A stretch of DNA of 64,000 nucleotides, from the NCBI RefSeq assembly GCF_015209725.1, contig NZ_CP063656.1, positions 2,339,001 through 2,403,000 on the forward strand. The letters run 5' to 3'. Positions 1 through 8,283 of this stretch are shown one piece after another (within the stretch, counting starts at the first letter, position 1; the number at the start of each line of letters is the position of its first letter). The notes under the pieces were generated by a model that made no database searches, had not been told where the DNA came from, and saw nothing but the letters and a program-made list of their open reading frames with translations. The translations under genes were made by a program, and so were the position numbers. Source of the stretch: Lysobacter ciconiae (GTDB taxonomy: Bacteria > Pseudomonadota > Gammaproteobacteria > Xanthomonadales > Xanthomonadaceae).

Positions 1-125
1 GCCCAGCGGATGCCGCTGCGTGCGGTTTTGGGCGAGGCCATCCGTTGCAGGCCAAGCAGGAACAGCGTGGCAGCGACGAAGTAGCTGCTCGCGGCGACCA
101 GCGACTGCAGTTCGGCCGCGCTCAC
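1..125 (-). CDS. pntB: NAD(P) transhydrogenase subunit beta, N-terminal fragment
   Basis: Only the first 41 codons lie in the window; the gene runs off the left edge. It starts with GTG at 123-125, which shares a GTGA overlap with the stop of pntAB, so the two are translationally coupled. The visible N-terminus is the first transmembrane helix of PntB (SSYFVAATLFLLGLQRM), followed by a basic turn. PntB supplies the NADP(H)-binding domain and half of the proton channel of the membrane enzyme that makes NADPH from NADH using the proton gradient. The identification rests on gene order and this N-terminus; the NADP domain is outside the window. Confidence 0.85.
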   Translation of the reverse strand, partial: MSAAELQSLVAASSYFVAATLFLLGLQRMASPKTARSGIRW

Positions 126-466
126 GCGCGGGTGTCCGGTGCTTTCGACGCTTCGCCGGCCGGTGCACGCTTCACGCTGGGCTTGAACATGTCCAGCATG
201 CGCTCCGTGACCACGTAGCCACCGGCGGCATTGCCCGCGCCCATCAACACGGCGACAAATCCGATCACTTTCTCCAGCGTGGTATCGGCGTGGCCGAGCA
301 CCACCATCGCGCCGATCAACACGATGCCGTGGATGAAGTTGGAACCCGACATCAGCGGCGTGTGCAAAATCACCGGCACCCGCGAAATAATCACATGCCC
401 GGCGATCGCCGCCAGCATGAAGATGTAGAGCATCGCAAACGCCTGCACCATCAGCCCTTCGCCCAT
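122..466 (-). CDS. pntAB: NAD(P) transhydrogenase subunit alpha, membrane part (PntAB)
   Basis: This is a 114-residue membrane protein equal to the C-terminal, membrane-spanning half of E. coli PntA. In many bacteria that half is a separate polypeptide. Three to four hydrophobic segments are visible, with the family signature HTPLMSGSNFIHGIVLIGA between the second and third. The start is ATG at 464-466; a longer reading frame reaches 508 but adds an implausible hydrophilic tail. It is coupled to pntB by a 4-base overlap. The soluble NAD-binding partner pntAA is not adjacent: it lies at 2291-3454 beyond three genes on the other strand. This gene therefore needs its own promoter in the 467-657 gap, where I cannot point to a clear one. 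Confidence 0.93.
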   Translation of the reverse strand: MGEGLMVQAFAMLYIFMLAAIAGHVIISRVPVILHTPLMSGSNFIHGIVLIGAMVVLGHADTTLEKVIGFVAVLMGAGNAAGGYVVTERMLDMFKPSVKRAPAGEASKAPDTRA

Positions 467-657
467 CGTTCCTTCCCCGCGCGGTAGTTCCCCATCATAA
501 CCACGCATTCACGGGCGCCGGCAGAGCCGCTGGCGTTTGCTGGCAATTCCGCGCGGCCTGTCAACCCGCACCGGCCTCGCGCGTTTCCCTGTCTGCAGCA
601 ACCGCTGCGACCCGCCCCGCGACGCGATTGTCGCGAGCGACCGGATGCCGGCCGTAT

Positions 658-1275
658 ATGCTTGATTTCGTGACCCATGACGCCATCGAACCCCTGCTGC
701 AGACCGCCGTTGAGCCCGACCCGACGGACGCCCTTGCCGTTGCCGGGGAGCCGGCCCTGCGCGAGCCCAGGACGCTGGACGAGTTCCTCGCACGTCTGGG
801 AACGCGCGCCTTCCGCTTCGCGGAGATCGGCCTGCGCCAGCGCGAGGATGCGCTCGACGCGGTGCAGGACGCGATGATGAAGATGATGAACTACCAGGAC
901 CGACCGCCGGCGGAGTGGACGCCGCTGTTCTGGAGCATCCTGCGTAGCCGGATCATCGACATCCAGCGTCGGCGGACATTCCGCCTGCGCTGGATGGCGC
1001 CGGCGATCGAGCGCGACGACGGCAGCACGCCGGACTGGCCCGACCACGGTCCCGACCCGGCCCGCAATCACGACGGCCGCGAAGGCTACGCGCGCCTGGT
1101 CGAGGCGCTGCAGCAATTGCCGCGCCGCCAGCGCGAGGCGTTCAGCCTGCGCATCCTCGAAGAGCTTGACGTGGCGACCACCGCCAAGGCGATGGGCTGC
1201 AGCGAGGGCTCGGTGAAAACCCATCTATCCCGTGCACGCACGGCGCTGCAATTGCAGCTGGAGGACTGGAAATGA
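658..1275 (+). CDS. ECF-type RNA polymerase sigma factor
   Basis: A sigma-70 family protein of about 205 residues. Region 2 is around residues 30-95 (DALDAVQDAMMKMM, then FWSILRSRIIDIQRRR). Region 4 is a helix-turn-helix near the end (LPRRQREAFSLRILEEL, then AMGCSEGSVKTHLSRAR). It heads a three-gene unit with the anti-sigma-like gene (ATGA overlap at 1272) and a DUF3106 gene, a usual arrangement for an ECF factor held at the membrane. ATG at 658 is used; GTG at 670 is an alternative, and neither has a good ribosome site. A 6-bp inverted repeat (618-623 with 630-635) lies just upstream and could be an operator, but this is weak. The regulon and the inducing signal are unknown. Confidence 0.9.
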   Translation: MLDFVTHDAIEPLLQTAVEPDPTDALAVAGEPALREPRTLDEFLARLGTRAFRFAEIGLRQREDALDAVQDAMMKMMNYQDRPPAEWTPLFWSILRSRIIDIQRRRTFRLRWMAPAIERDDGSTPDWPDHGPDPARNHDGREGYARLVEALQQLPRRQREAFSLRILEELDVATTAKAMGCSEGSVKTHLSRARTALQLQLEDWK

Positions 1276-1721
1276 ACCGCTACGCATTCCCCCCGGTCCC
1301 GGACCCGGGCAGCAGTCCGGAAGACGTGTTCGACGCACAGGCGCGCGCGCTTCACGCCGACGCGCTCGCGCACGTCTCGCCGCAGGTCCGCCGCCGGCTT
1401 CAGCAGGCCCGCCACGCCGCAACGCTGGGCGCTTCCCGGAAGCACAGTCGCCTGTGGACATGGGCAGGCAGCGCCGCCGTGCTGGCACTCGCGCTGGGCG
1501 CGGGGATCCAGCTGCAGCGCGTGCCGGCTCCGGCGCCGGGCGGCAGCGTCCCGATGGCCTCCACGGCGGCCACGTCGACACGCCAGTCCACCGATACGGT
1601 GGACGCCATCGACAGCGAGGTCAGCGGCCTGCTCGCCGCGCTCGACGAAAACCCGGACTTCTATCTCTGGCTCGCCGCCAACGACGGCGCCCTGTCGCCA
1701 CCTACGGAGCGTTTCCCATGA
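1272..1721 (+). CDS. DUF3619-like membrane protein, probable anti-sigma factor
   Basis: A 149-residue protein with a cytoplasmic N-terminal part of about 60 residues, one transmembrane helix (around residues 62-80, WTWAGSAAVLALALGAGIQL) and a short periplasmic tail. It overlaps the sigma gene by ATGA and the next gene by another ATGA. Size, topology and position fit a membrane anti-sigma factor that binds the ECF protein through its N-terminus; the DUF3619 family commonly sits beside such sigma genes. There is no zinc-finger anti-sigma motif (HxxxCxxC), so the anti-sigma role is inferred from context only. Confidence 0.75.
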   Translation: MNRYAFPPVPDPGSSPEDVFDAQARALHADALAHVSPQVRRRLQQARHAATLGASRKHSRLWTWAGSAAVLALALGAGIQLQRVPAPAPGGSVPMASTAATSTRQSTDTVDAIDSEVSGLLAALDENPDFYLWLAANDGALSPPTERFP

Positions 1722-2149
1722 ACCGTTCGATCCGCTTGACCTGCCTGACGGCCCTGGCCGCCGTGGTGTGCATGCCGGCGATGGCCTCCGAGCCGACCAT
1801 GCCCGAATGGGACCAGCTCAGCGCGGAAACGCGCGCCACGCTGATCGCGCCGATCCGCGAGCGCTGGAACAGCCAGCCCGACGGCCGGGAACGGATGCTG
1901 CAGCGCGCGCAACGCTGGAGCGAGATGACACCGGAACAGCGCGGCAAGGCGCGCCACGGCATGGACCGCTGGCACCACATGTCACCCGCCCAGCGGCTGG
2001 AGGCGCGTGCGCTTTACAGCAAGATGCGGGGAATGGACCCGGATGCGCGCAAGGCGCTGCGCGAGCAGTGGCGCAACATGACGCCGGAGCAACGCAAGGC
2101 CTGGGTGGAGGCCAACCCGGCGCCGGAAAGTGGGGATCGCCCGCGCTGA
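1718..2149 (+). CDS. DUF3106 exported protein, possible periplasmic sensor of the sigma module
   Basis: A 143-residue protein with a clear signal peptide (cleavage about residue 23, after AMA). The mature part is a charged, helical protein built from a recurring motif: MTPEQRGK, MSPAQRLE, MDPDARKA and MTPEQRKA, each preceded by a Trp- or Met-containing helix. Repeated Pro-x-x-Arg helical hairpins of this kind recall the Spy/CpxP/CnrX class of small periplasmic proteins, though the family assigned here is DUF3106. Its start overlaps the anti-sigma-like gene by ATGA, so all three genes form one translational unit. I infer a periplasmic partner or signal-sensing role; nothing in the sequence proves it. 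Confidence 0.8.
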   Translation: MNRSIRLTCLTALAAVVCMPAMASEPTMPEWDQLSAETRATLIAPIRERWNSQPDGRERMLQRAQRWSEMTPEQRGKARHGMDRWHHMSPAQRLEARALYSKMRGMDPDARKALREQWRNMTPEQRKAWVEANPAPESGDRPR

Positions 2150-2290
2150 CCTGACGACCCGGGCCGGCATCGGCTGAGCCCGGCTCGCGCCACGTTGCCG
2201 GAGACGGTCGCGCCCTCAGGACGTGAAGATAGTCGCAAGGCCGGACCTTCGGTCTCGCGTGCGGACTGCACCTACCCTTTCGCGTGATGC

Positions 2291-3454
2291 TCAGGCGCCG
2301 CTGGATTGCCCGGCTGCCGACACCTGCGGTGAGACGACCAATGCCGGCGCCTCGGACGCGGCTTCCGGGCGCGACGGCCACACGGTCCTGGCCAGCAGCT
2401 CATCGCTCCAGTCGAAATCGATCGCCCCGTCGCGGACGAACAGGCTGACGAAATTCAGGACGTTGCGCGCGAACATCTCGCTGGCGTGGGTGGCACCGCT
2501 GCTGGGCAGGTTCAGCGGCCCGGCGACGGTGACGCCGCCCACATCGACCGTCTCGCCGGGCCGGGTGGACTCGCAATTGCCGCCGGTTTCGGCCGCCAGA
2601 TCGACGATGACGCTTCCCGGCCGCATCCCTGCCACCATCGCCGCGGTGAGGATTTTCGGCGCCGGCCTGCCCGGCACGGCCGCCGTGGTTACTACCACGT
2701 CGACCAGCTTGAGGTGTTCACCGAGGCGGCGCTGCTGCTCGGCCCGTTCCTCCTCGGTGAGCTGGCGCGCGTAGCCGCCCTCGCCCGCCGCGCTGACGCC
2801 CAGGTCGAGGAATTTGCCGCCGAGCGATTCGATCTGCTCGCGGGTCTCCGGTCGCACGTCGAAACCCTCGACCTGCGCGCCCAGCCGTTTTGCGGTCGCG
2901 ACCGCCTGCAGGCCGGCAACGCCGGCACCGATAACCAGTACGCGCGAGGGGCGGATCGTCCCGGCGGCGGTGGTCAGCATCGGAAAGAACCGGGGCGCCA
3001 ACTGGGCACCGAGCAGGACCGCCTTGTAGCCGGCCATGCCGGCCTGCGAGCTGAGTACGTCCATGGCCTGGGCGCGCGTGGTACGCGGCAGGCGCTCCAG
3101 CGGAAAGGCGAGCAGCTGCTGCGCGGTGATCGCCTCGGCGCGTGCCGGGTCGGCCTCGGGCGCCAGCTGCCCGACCAGCACGGTGCCGGACGCCAGCACC
3201 TGCAGCGTCGAGACTGGCGGGCTCTGCACGCAAAGCACGACTTCGGCACCCGTCAGCGCGCTGGCGGCGTCAGCGACCAGCTCGACACCGGCGCCGACAT
3301 AGGCCTCGTCGGCGAAACCCGCCGCCCTGCCAGCGCCGCGCTCCATGCGCACGCGCGCGCCCAGCGCGGCGAGTTTTTTCGCCGTCTCGGGAACCAGGGA
3401 AACGCGACGTTCGCCGGCCGCGGTTTCGCGGGCGACGCCGATAATGATCGTCAT
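2291..3454 (-). CDS. pntAA: NAD(P) transhydrogenase subunit alpha, soluble NAD-binding part (PntAA)
   Basis: A 387-residue protein corresponding to the NAD(H)-binding domain I of transhydrogenase, related to alanine dehydrogenase. It opens with the family N-terminus (IGVARETAAGERRVSLVPET), has the dinucleotide-binding loop VLVIGAGVAGLQAVATAKRLG near residue 170, and the characteristic YARQLTEEE segment. It ends with a Pro/Ala-rich tail of about 25 residues. In the split form of the enzyme the usual order is pntAA-pntAB-pntB. Here 1.8 kb of opposite-strand genes separates pntAA from pntAB, so it must be transcribed as its own unit. It converges on the DUF3106 gene across 141 bases. Confidence 0.94.
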   Translation of the reverse strand: MTIIIGVARETAAGERRVSLVPETAKKLAALGARVRMERGAGRAAGFADEAYVGAGVELVADAASALTGAEVVLCVQSPPVSTLQVLASGTVLVGQLAPEADPARAEAITAQQLLAFPLERLPRTTRAQAMDVLSSQAGMAGYKAVLLGAQLAPRFFPMLTTAAGTIRPSRVLVIGAGVAGLQAVATAKRLGAQVEGFDVRPETREQIESLGGKFLDLGVSAAGEGGYARQLTEEERAEQQRRLGEHLKLVDVVVTTAAVPGRPAPKILTAAMVAGMRPGSVIVDLAAETGGNCESTRPGETVDVGGVTVAGPLNLPSSGATHASEMFARNVLNFVSLFVRDGAIDFDWSDELLARTVWPSRPEAASEAPALVVSPQVSAAGQSSGA

Positions 3455-3583
3455 CAGGCATTCCTTGTGCGGGTTCAGCCCATCCTAGCGAATGCCCGGC
3501 GCCTGGGTGCGCCGGAAAACGGGACGACGGGTGAAACGGGGTGCCAATGCCGCGCTCGCATCGCGAGCCGCTCTGTGCGTGCG

Positions 3584-5980
3584 CTAGCGCGCCACCGAAC
3601 CGGCGGCGCGGTCCAGCTGCTCGCGGACGTGCTGCATCGCCTGCTCAAAGGCGGTCGGCTCGCAGCCCACCTCCAGACGGCCGGCAGCGGCCATCACCGC
3701 CAGCTCCTCCACCGTGGCCACCAGGACCCGCAAGCCGCGGCGGTTGACCAGCAGCCTGCGGTCGCTGAGCGGGCTGACCCAGGCGATCTTCGCGGCCAGC
3801 GACTCGCCCTTCAGGTCGCTGATCTGCAGCCACGACCCGGCCTCCAGCGCGCGCAGCTCCTCGACCTGCGCCGGCCTGGCGCGCGCGCTGCCGCGCGGAT
3901 CCAGCCACAGGCTGCGCTCGTCGTCGTCGTCCTGGGCCTGCCGGGGCGGCGGCGGATAGAGGTCGCGCGGGGTGTGCGGGTAGACCAGCCCCTTGACCAG
4001 CAGCGCGAGCGCGTGCTCGGCCGCGGACTGGTCCAGTCCGGAGCTGGCCAGGCATTCGGCGATGCGCGGCTCCAGCGCCAGCAGGTGATCGGCCAATTCC
4101 GAACCGCGGCCTTCCGCCGCCAGGCGGTCGGCAGCCACCAGTGCATCGCCCAGGGACACCGCGTCGACCAGGCGCTCGCGGTCGTCGCCGTCGCGCAACC
4201 AGGTCTGGACCAGGTGATGGCGCCAGGATCCGCGCAGGAACTCGGCAATCGCCGGGCTCAGCGGCGGGGCCGACAGGCGCCGTGCCAGCACGGTATCGGC
4301 CTGCTCGCGGGCGTGGTTCAGCCGTTCGCGACCGTTGGTGGCCTTGGCCGCACGCTCCTCCTGCAACTCGATCCGGCGCCGCTGCTGCTGCAACAGGGCG
4401 TCCAGCTCGCGGTGCGCGGTCTCGAAGATCACCAGGTCCTCGGTGTATTCGGCGACCACGCGCTGGGAAATGGAGGTGGCCCGGTCCAGCAGCTCGCGCT
4501 CCTGCGGGGTGTTGCCGGCGTTGCCCGCGACCGCCTCGGTGATGGCATCGAACAGGCGCCGCGCCGGGTGGGTCGGGCTGACAAACAGTTGCTGGTCGGT
4601 CAGCGCGACCTTGACGTAGGGCAGCACCAGGCGCGCGTACATCCGCCGCGCGCGGTCCTGCAGTTGCTGGCTGCGGAACAGCGCGTCGAACAGCAGGCCG
4701 ACCAGGTCGATCGCGTCCTCGTCCTCGGCGCTGAAGCTGATCTGTTCCGGATCCAGGCCGAGACGGCGCGAGCCGGTGTTGAGCTGGTCGCGGATCGCGC
4801 CCGCCAGGGTGCCGGTACCGGCCAGCGCGCGCGCGAAGACGTCCGCGGGCTCGGCCTGCATCAGCGAGGCGACGTTGACCAGTTCGTCCAGGCGCAACTC
4901 CCGGCGACCCGGCGTGCCGCCCGTGGAGGTGCCGGCCCTGGGAGCTGGCGCCTCGTCGCGGCGACCCTCGCGCCAGGCGTGCAACATGCTGCGCAGCTCG
5001 TTCAGCTCGGCCGGCGTCGGGGCCTCGGCGCCGCCACCGGGAGCGCCCGCGCGCCCATCGCCCCAACCCGCTCCGCCGGTGCCGGTACCAGTGCCGGACG
5101 CGGCGTGTCCGCTACCCGCGTGACCATGACCGCCATACGCGGGCTGGCCGGCAGCACCTGCAAACCCGGCCGGACCCGCGCCGTGCTGGCCCTGCCCCAG
5201 ACCCCAGCCAGCCGCCCCCTGGGTCGCGGTGGAGTAACCCGTTGCCGGCACCGGCCCCGGCGCTCCGGGCGATCCACTGGATGCACCAACGGCGGCCGCA
5301 GAAGCCGCCACCGCTGGCGCATCCGGCGCCGCCGGCAATCCGTAGCCACCGCGCGCGAGCACCGCGTTGGCCGCGTCGTAAAGCTCACCCAGGACGCCGC
5401 CCAGCGCCTTGGCGTAGTGCTCGAACAACAGCGTCCGCAGCAGTTCGGGGATCTGCTCGTCTTCAAACGTGTCCACGAAGGCCATCGCCAGGCGGGTCGG
5501 GCCCAAGGGGTTCATCGAGGGCTCCGCGCCCAGCGCGCCGGCCAGGATGTCCAGGCGTGCTCCCATCATGTCGAGGCTGGCGCTGTGCCGATGGTCCAGG
5601 CTGGCGGCCAGCGCCTGCCCGGCCAGATGGAAATCGATCTGGCCTTCGTCGATCAGCCCGAGTGGAACGTCGACGCTGTCGCGGGCATGCAGCAGGCGGA
5701 AATCGTCGAAGCCGCGCGCGATTCCCTGCCGGAAGCGCATCACATGGGCCGCGTGGTGCTGGCGCAGCACCCACAAGGCGGCCTGCGCCTGGTAGACGAC
5801 CTGCGGCGAATGGTTTGCATCGCCCCCGGCGGTGATGGCCGCCAGCGCGGTATCGATCGCCGGGTAGAATTCGCCCGGCAGCCCGGCCAGGCGCTCCAGC
5901 ACGAGGCGCTTGATCTCCTCAAGCACCCGCGTGGGATCCACGGGGGTGGAATGGAAACCGCGGGCGGATGGGATAGACAC
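3584..5980 (-). CDS. DUF1631 family protein
   Basis: A 798-residue soluble protein of the DUF1631 family. It begins at GTG 5978-5980 with a GGAG ribosome site five bases upstream. The N-terminal half (to about residue 210) and the C-terminal half (from about 320) are helical and conserved in character. They are joined by about 100 residues of Gly/Ala/Ser/Pro-rich low-complexity linker (roughly 5020-5340). The last 100 residues look like a small beta domain (GSWLQISDLKGESLAAKIAW, then LLVNRRG), which I read as a possible PilZ-like fold; that is inference. Function is not established. It is monocistronic and divergent from the nitroreductase gene. Confidence 0.85.
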   Translation of the reverse strand: MSIPSARGFHSTPVDPTRVLEEIKRLVLERLAGLPGEFYPAIDTALAAITAGGDANHSPQVVYQAQAALWVLRQHHAAHVMRFRQGIARGFDDFRLLHARDSVDVPLGLIDEGQIDFHLAGQALAASLDHRHSASLDMMGARLDILAGALGAEPSMNPLGPTRLAMAFVDTFEDEQIPELLRTLLFEHYAKALGGVLGELYDAANAVLARGGYGLPAAPDAPAVAASAAAVGASSGSPGAPGPVPATGYSTATQGAAGWGLGQGQHGAGPAGFAGAAGQPAYGGHGHAGSGHAASGTGTGTGGAGWGDGRAGAPGGGAEAPTPAELNELRSMLHAWREGRRDEAPAPRAGTSTGGTPGRRELRLDELVNVASLMQAEPADVFARALAGTGTLAGAIRDQLNTGSRRLGLDPEQISFSAEDEDAIDLVGLLFDALFRSQQLQDRARRMYARLVLPYVKVALTDQQLFVSPTHPARRLFDAITEAVAGNAGNTPQERELLDRATSISQRVVAEYTEDLVIFETAHRELDALLQQQRRRIELQEERAAKATNGRERLNHAREQADTVLARRLSAPPLSPAIAEFLRGSWRHHLVQTWLRDGDDRERLVDAVSLGDALVAADRLAAEGRGSELADHLLALEPRIAECLASSGLDQSAAEHALALLVKGLVYPHTPRDLYPPPPRQAQDDDDERSLWLDPRGSARARPAQVEELRALEAGSWLQISDLKGESLAAKIAWVSPLSDRRLLVNRRGLRVLVATVEELAVMAAAGRLEVGCEPTAFEQAMQHVREQLDRAAGSVAR

Positions 5981-6085
5981 GTGTGCTCCAGACCTGGGTG
6001 ACGCAGACCGCTGCCCACAAACCTGTATGGGAGCATAGTGGCAATATGGGTCAGGTTTCTCCGCTCAATGTTTGAACTGTGACTT

Positions 6086-6706
6086 ATGACCCCCAAAGCC
6101 GATACATCGTATCAACAAGGGCCCTCGCTCGACGCCCTGGATGCTGCGCTGGCGCACCTGGATCGCCGCCGTTCCGTGCCCTTCATGCGCTTGCAGGAGC
6201 CCGGGCCGGACCGCGCGGTGTTGCTGCGGCTGCTCGCCAGCGCGACCCGGGTGCCCGACCATGGCGCCCGCGTGCCGTTCCGGTTCATCAGCCTGCGCGG
6301 CGATGCCCGGCGGGTGTTCGGCGAGCGCCTGGCCGCGCGCCATCGCCAGGCCGATGCCGAGGCCAGCGAGGGCGCGATTGCCAAGGATCTTGACCGCTAC
6401 CTGCACGCGCCGCTGATCGTGGTGCTGGTGGCCGAACTGGGCCCGGATCCGAAGATCCCGGGCCAGGAGCGCCTGCTGAGCGCGGGGTGCACCGGCTTTG
6501 CGCTGCTGCAAGCTGCCCAGGCCGCGGGCTTTGGCGGTTGCTGGTTGACCGGTTGGGCCGCCTACGACCGCGGCGTTGCCGCGATGCTCGGCTTGGCGGA
6601 CCACGAGCACATCATCGGTTTCATCCACCTGGGCACGCCATCGCAGGAAATCGGCGAGCGTCGCCGCCCCGATCCGGCGGCATTGCTGTCCGAGTGGGTG
6701 CCTTGA
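6086..6706 (+). CDS. Nitroreductase family protein (YdjA-like)
   Basis: A 206-residue flavoprotein of the short nitroreductase class. The N-terminal RRSVPFMRLQEPGPDR and the C-terminal GFGGCWLTGWAAYD, GLADHEHIIGFIHLGT are typical of YdjA-like proteins, which bind FMN as dimers and reduce nitro compounds or quinones with NAD(P)H. The physiological substrate is unknown. The ATG at 6086 lacks an obvious ribosome-binding site, so the message may be leaderless or the true start may differ. Its stop overlaps the probable TTG start of the exonuclease gene, suggesting coupled expression. Confidence 0.85.
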   Translation: MTPKADTSYQQGPSLDALDAALAHLDRRRSVPFMRLQEPGPDRAVLLRLLASATRVPDHGARVPFRFISLRGDARRVFGERLAARHRQADAEASEGAIAKDLDRYLHAPLIVVLVAELGPDPKIPGQERLLSAGCTGFALLQAAQAAGFGGCWLTGWAAYDRGVAAMLGLADHEHIIGFIHLGTPSQEIGERRRPDPAALLSEWVP

Positions 6707-7647
6707 GCGACGCCGGCGTCGCTGCCTCGCCCCGCGCTGCCACGCCGACCCTCTACCTGGTCGATGCCAGCCTGTACGTCTTCCGCGCCTGGCACTCGAT
6801 GCCCGACGATTTCCGCGGCGCGGATGGCTCGCCGACCAACGCCGTCCACGGATTTGCCCGGTTCCTGCTGGAACTGCTGGATCGTGCGCGCCCGCAGCAT
6901 ATCGCGGTGGCCTTCGACGAGGCGCTTGACTCGTGCTTCCGCAACGCGATCTACCCGGCCTACAAGGCCAACCGCGAACCGGCGCCGGACGCGCTGAAAC
7001 GGCAGTTCGTGCACTGCCGTGAACTGTGCGCCGCGCTTGGCCTGAGCGTGCTCTCCCACCCCGAGTACGAGGCCGACGACCTGATCGGCAGCGCCTGCGT
7101 CGGCGCGCGTGCGCAGCGGTTCCGCTCGGTGATCGTTTCGGCCGACAAGGACCTGTCGCAGCTTCTGGCTGAGGACGACGAGCAGTGGGACTTCGCCCGC
7201 GGCCAGCGCTGGGGCGCGGACGGCGTCCCCGCGCGCCACGGTGTGGAGGCCCGCCAGATGGCCGACTACCTGGCGCTGACCGGCGATGCGGTCGACAACA
7301 TCCCGGGAGTGCCGGGCATCGGTGCGAAAACCGCCGCGGCGCTGCTGACGCATTTCGGCAGCCTGGATGCGCTGTTGGAACGCATCGACGAGGTTCCGTA
7401 CCTGCGCCTGCGGGGCGCGGCGGCGTGCGCGGCCCGGCTGCGCGAGCATCGCGACCTGGCCCTGCTGTGTCGCCGCTTGTCGACGGTGGCCTGCGACGTG
7501 GTCCTGGACGATGCGGGCAGCCACTTCATCCGCGAGTCCGCCGATTCCGCCCGCCTGCATGCGCTGTGCGAACGGGTCCGCTTCGGACCGATGACGCGCC
7601 GCCGGCTGTACGGCGCTGCCGGGCTGGAATTCAATCCCGGCGCGTGA
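6703..7647 (+). CDS. 5'-3' exonuclease of the FEN/PolA N-terminal family (ExoIX/Xni-like)
   Basis: About 314 residues forming a stand-alone flap-endonuclease-type nuclease. Visible metal-binding acidic clusters are LVDASLYVFRAWHSMP, AFDEALDSCFRN, YEADDLIG, VSADKDLSQLL and LTGDAVDNIPG. These are followed by the helix-hairpin-helix GVPGIGAKTAAALLTHFG. Full-length PolA is larger and carries polymerase domains that are absent here. The start is most likely TTG at 6703 (TTGA overlap with the nitroreductase stop), preceded by a GAGTGG ribosome-like site; GTG at 6694 is the alternative. It probably processes flaps or primers in DNA repair or replication. Confidence 0.88.
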   Translation: MSDAGVAASPRAATPTLYLVDASLYVFRAWHSMPDDFRGADGSPTNAVHGFARFLLELLDRARPQHIAVAFDEALDSCFRNAIYPAYKANREPAPDALKRQFVHCRELCAALGLSVLSHPEYEADDLIGSACVGARAQRFRSVIVSADKDLSQLLAEDDEQWDFARGQRWGADGVPARHGVEARQMADYLALTGDAVDNIPGVPGIGAKTAAALLTHFGSLDALLERIDEVPYLRLRGAAACAARLREHRDLALLCRRLSTVACDVVLDDAGSHFIRESADSARLHALCERVRFGPMTRRRLYGAAGLEFNPGA

Positions 7648-7679
7648 ACAGCGTCGCCGGGAAGGTTTAGCATCCGTCC

Positions 7680-8246
7680 ATGGACAATCCCCTGGACGAT
7701 CGCGAAAAGCCCGTTGAAACCATCTACGACGGCAAGTGGCTGCGGATGCTGCGCCGCGGCCGCTGGGAGTACGTCGAGCGCACCCACGGCAAGGGCATGG
7801 CGGTGATCATCATTGCCGTGACCCCGGCCGATGAGGTGCTGTTCGTGGAGCAGTTCCGCGTGCCGCTGGGTTCGCGCACCATCGAGATGCCGGCCGGGCT
7901 GGTCGGCGACGATGACGCCTCCGATACGCTGGCCGCCGCCGCGCATCGCGAACTGGTCGAGGAAACCGGCTGGGAGCCCGGCCGGGTCGAGGTCCTGCTG
8001 GTCGGTCCCACCTCGTCTGGGATGAGCAGCGAACGCATCGCCTACGTGCGCGCCCGTGACCTGGTCAAGGTGGGCGAAGGCGGTGGTGTCGGCAATGAGG
8101 ACATCACCGTCCACCACGTTCCGCGCGAACACGCGCCGGCCTGGCTGATCGAGAAGCAGAGCGAAGGCTTCGAGCTGGACCTCAAGCTGTGGGGCGGCCT
8201 GTGGATGATCGACCGCAACCCGGACGGATCGCCCGTCGCGCCCTGA
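7680..8246 (+). CDS. Nudix hydrolase, ADP-ribose pyrophosphatase type
   Basis: A 188-residue protein with the Nudix fold. The Nudix box is at about residues 80-102: AAHRELVEETGWEPG matches the RExxEExGx core, but the upstream Glu of the consensus (G-x5-E) is Asp here. GMSSERIAYV and a proline-containing SSGM loop further along fit ADP-ribose or nucleoside-diphosphate-sugar pyrophosphatases. It would hydrolyse ADP-ribose or a similar nucleotide to a phosphate sugar plus AMP; the exact substrate cannot be read from the sequence. It starts 32 bases after the exonuclease gene on the same strand and converges on pip. Confidence 0.87.
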   Translation: MDNPLDDREKPVETIYDGKWLRMLRRGRWEYVERTHGKGMAVIIIAVTPADEVLFVEQFRVPLGSRTIEMPAGLVGDDDASDTLAAAAHRELVEETGWEPGRVEVLLVGPTSSGMSSERIAYVRARDLVKVGEGGGVGNEDITVHHVPREHAPAWLIEKQSEGFELDLKLWGGLWMIDRNPDGSPVAP

Positions 8247-8283
8247 CGATCATTGACCGCCGGGCTCGGCAGGCGCGCTGGCC

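Noticed and set aside
2159..2183. CCGGGC / GCCCGG stem between the convergent DUF3106 and pntAA genes as a bidirectional terminator
   Set aside because: The stem is only 6 bp with a 13-base loop and there is no T-run on either side; such pairs are expected by chance at this GC content.
2486..6001. A 1171-codon plus-strand open frame
   Set aside because: It lies antisense to pntAA and the DUF1631 gene, has no recognisable domain, and is explained by high third-position GC in the real genes.
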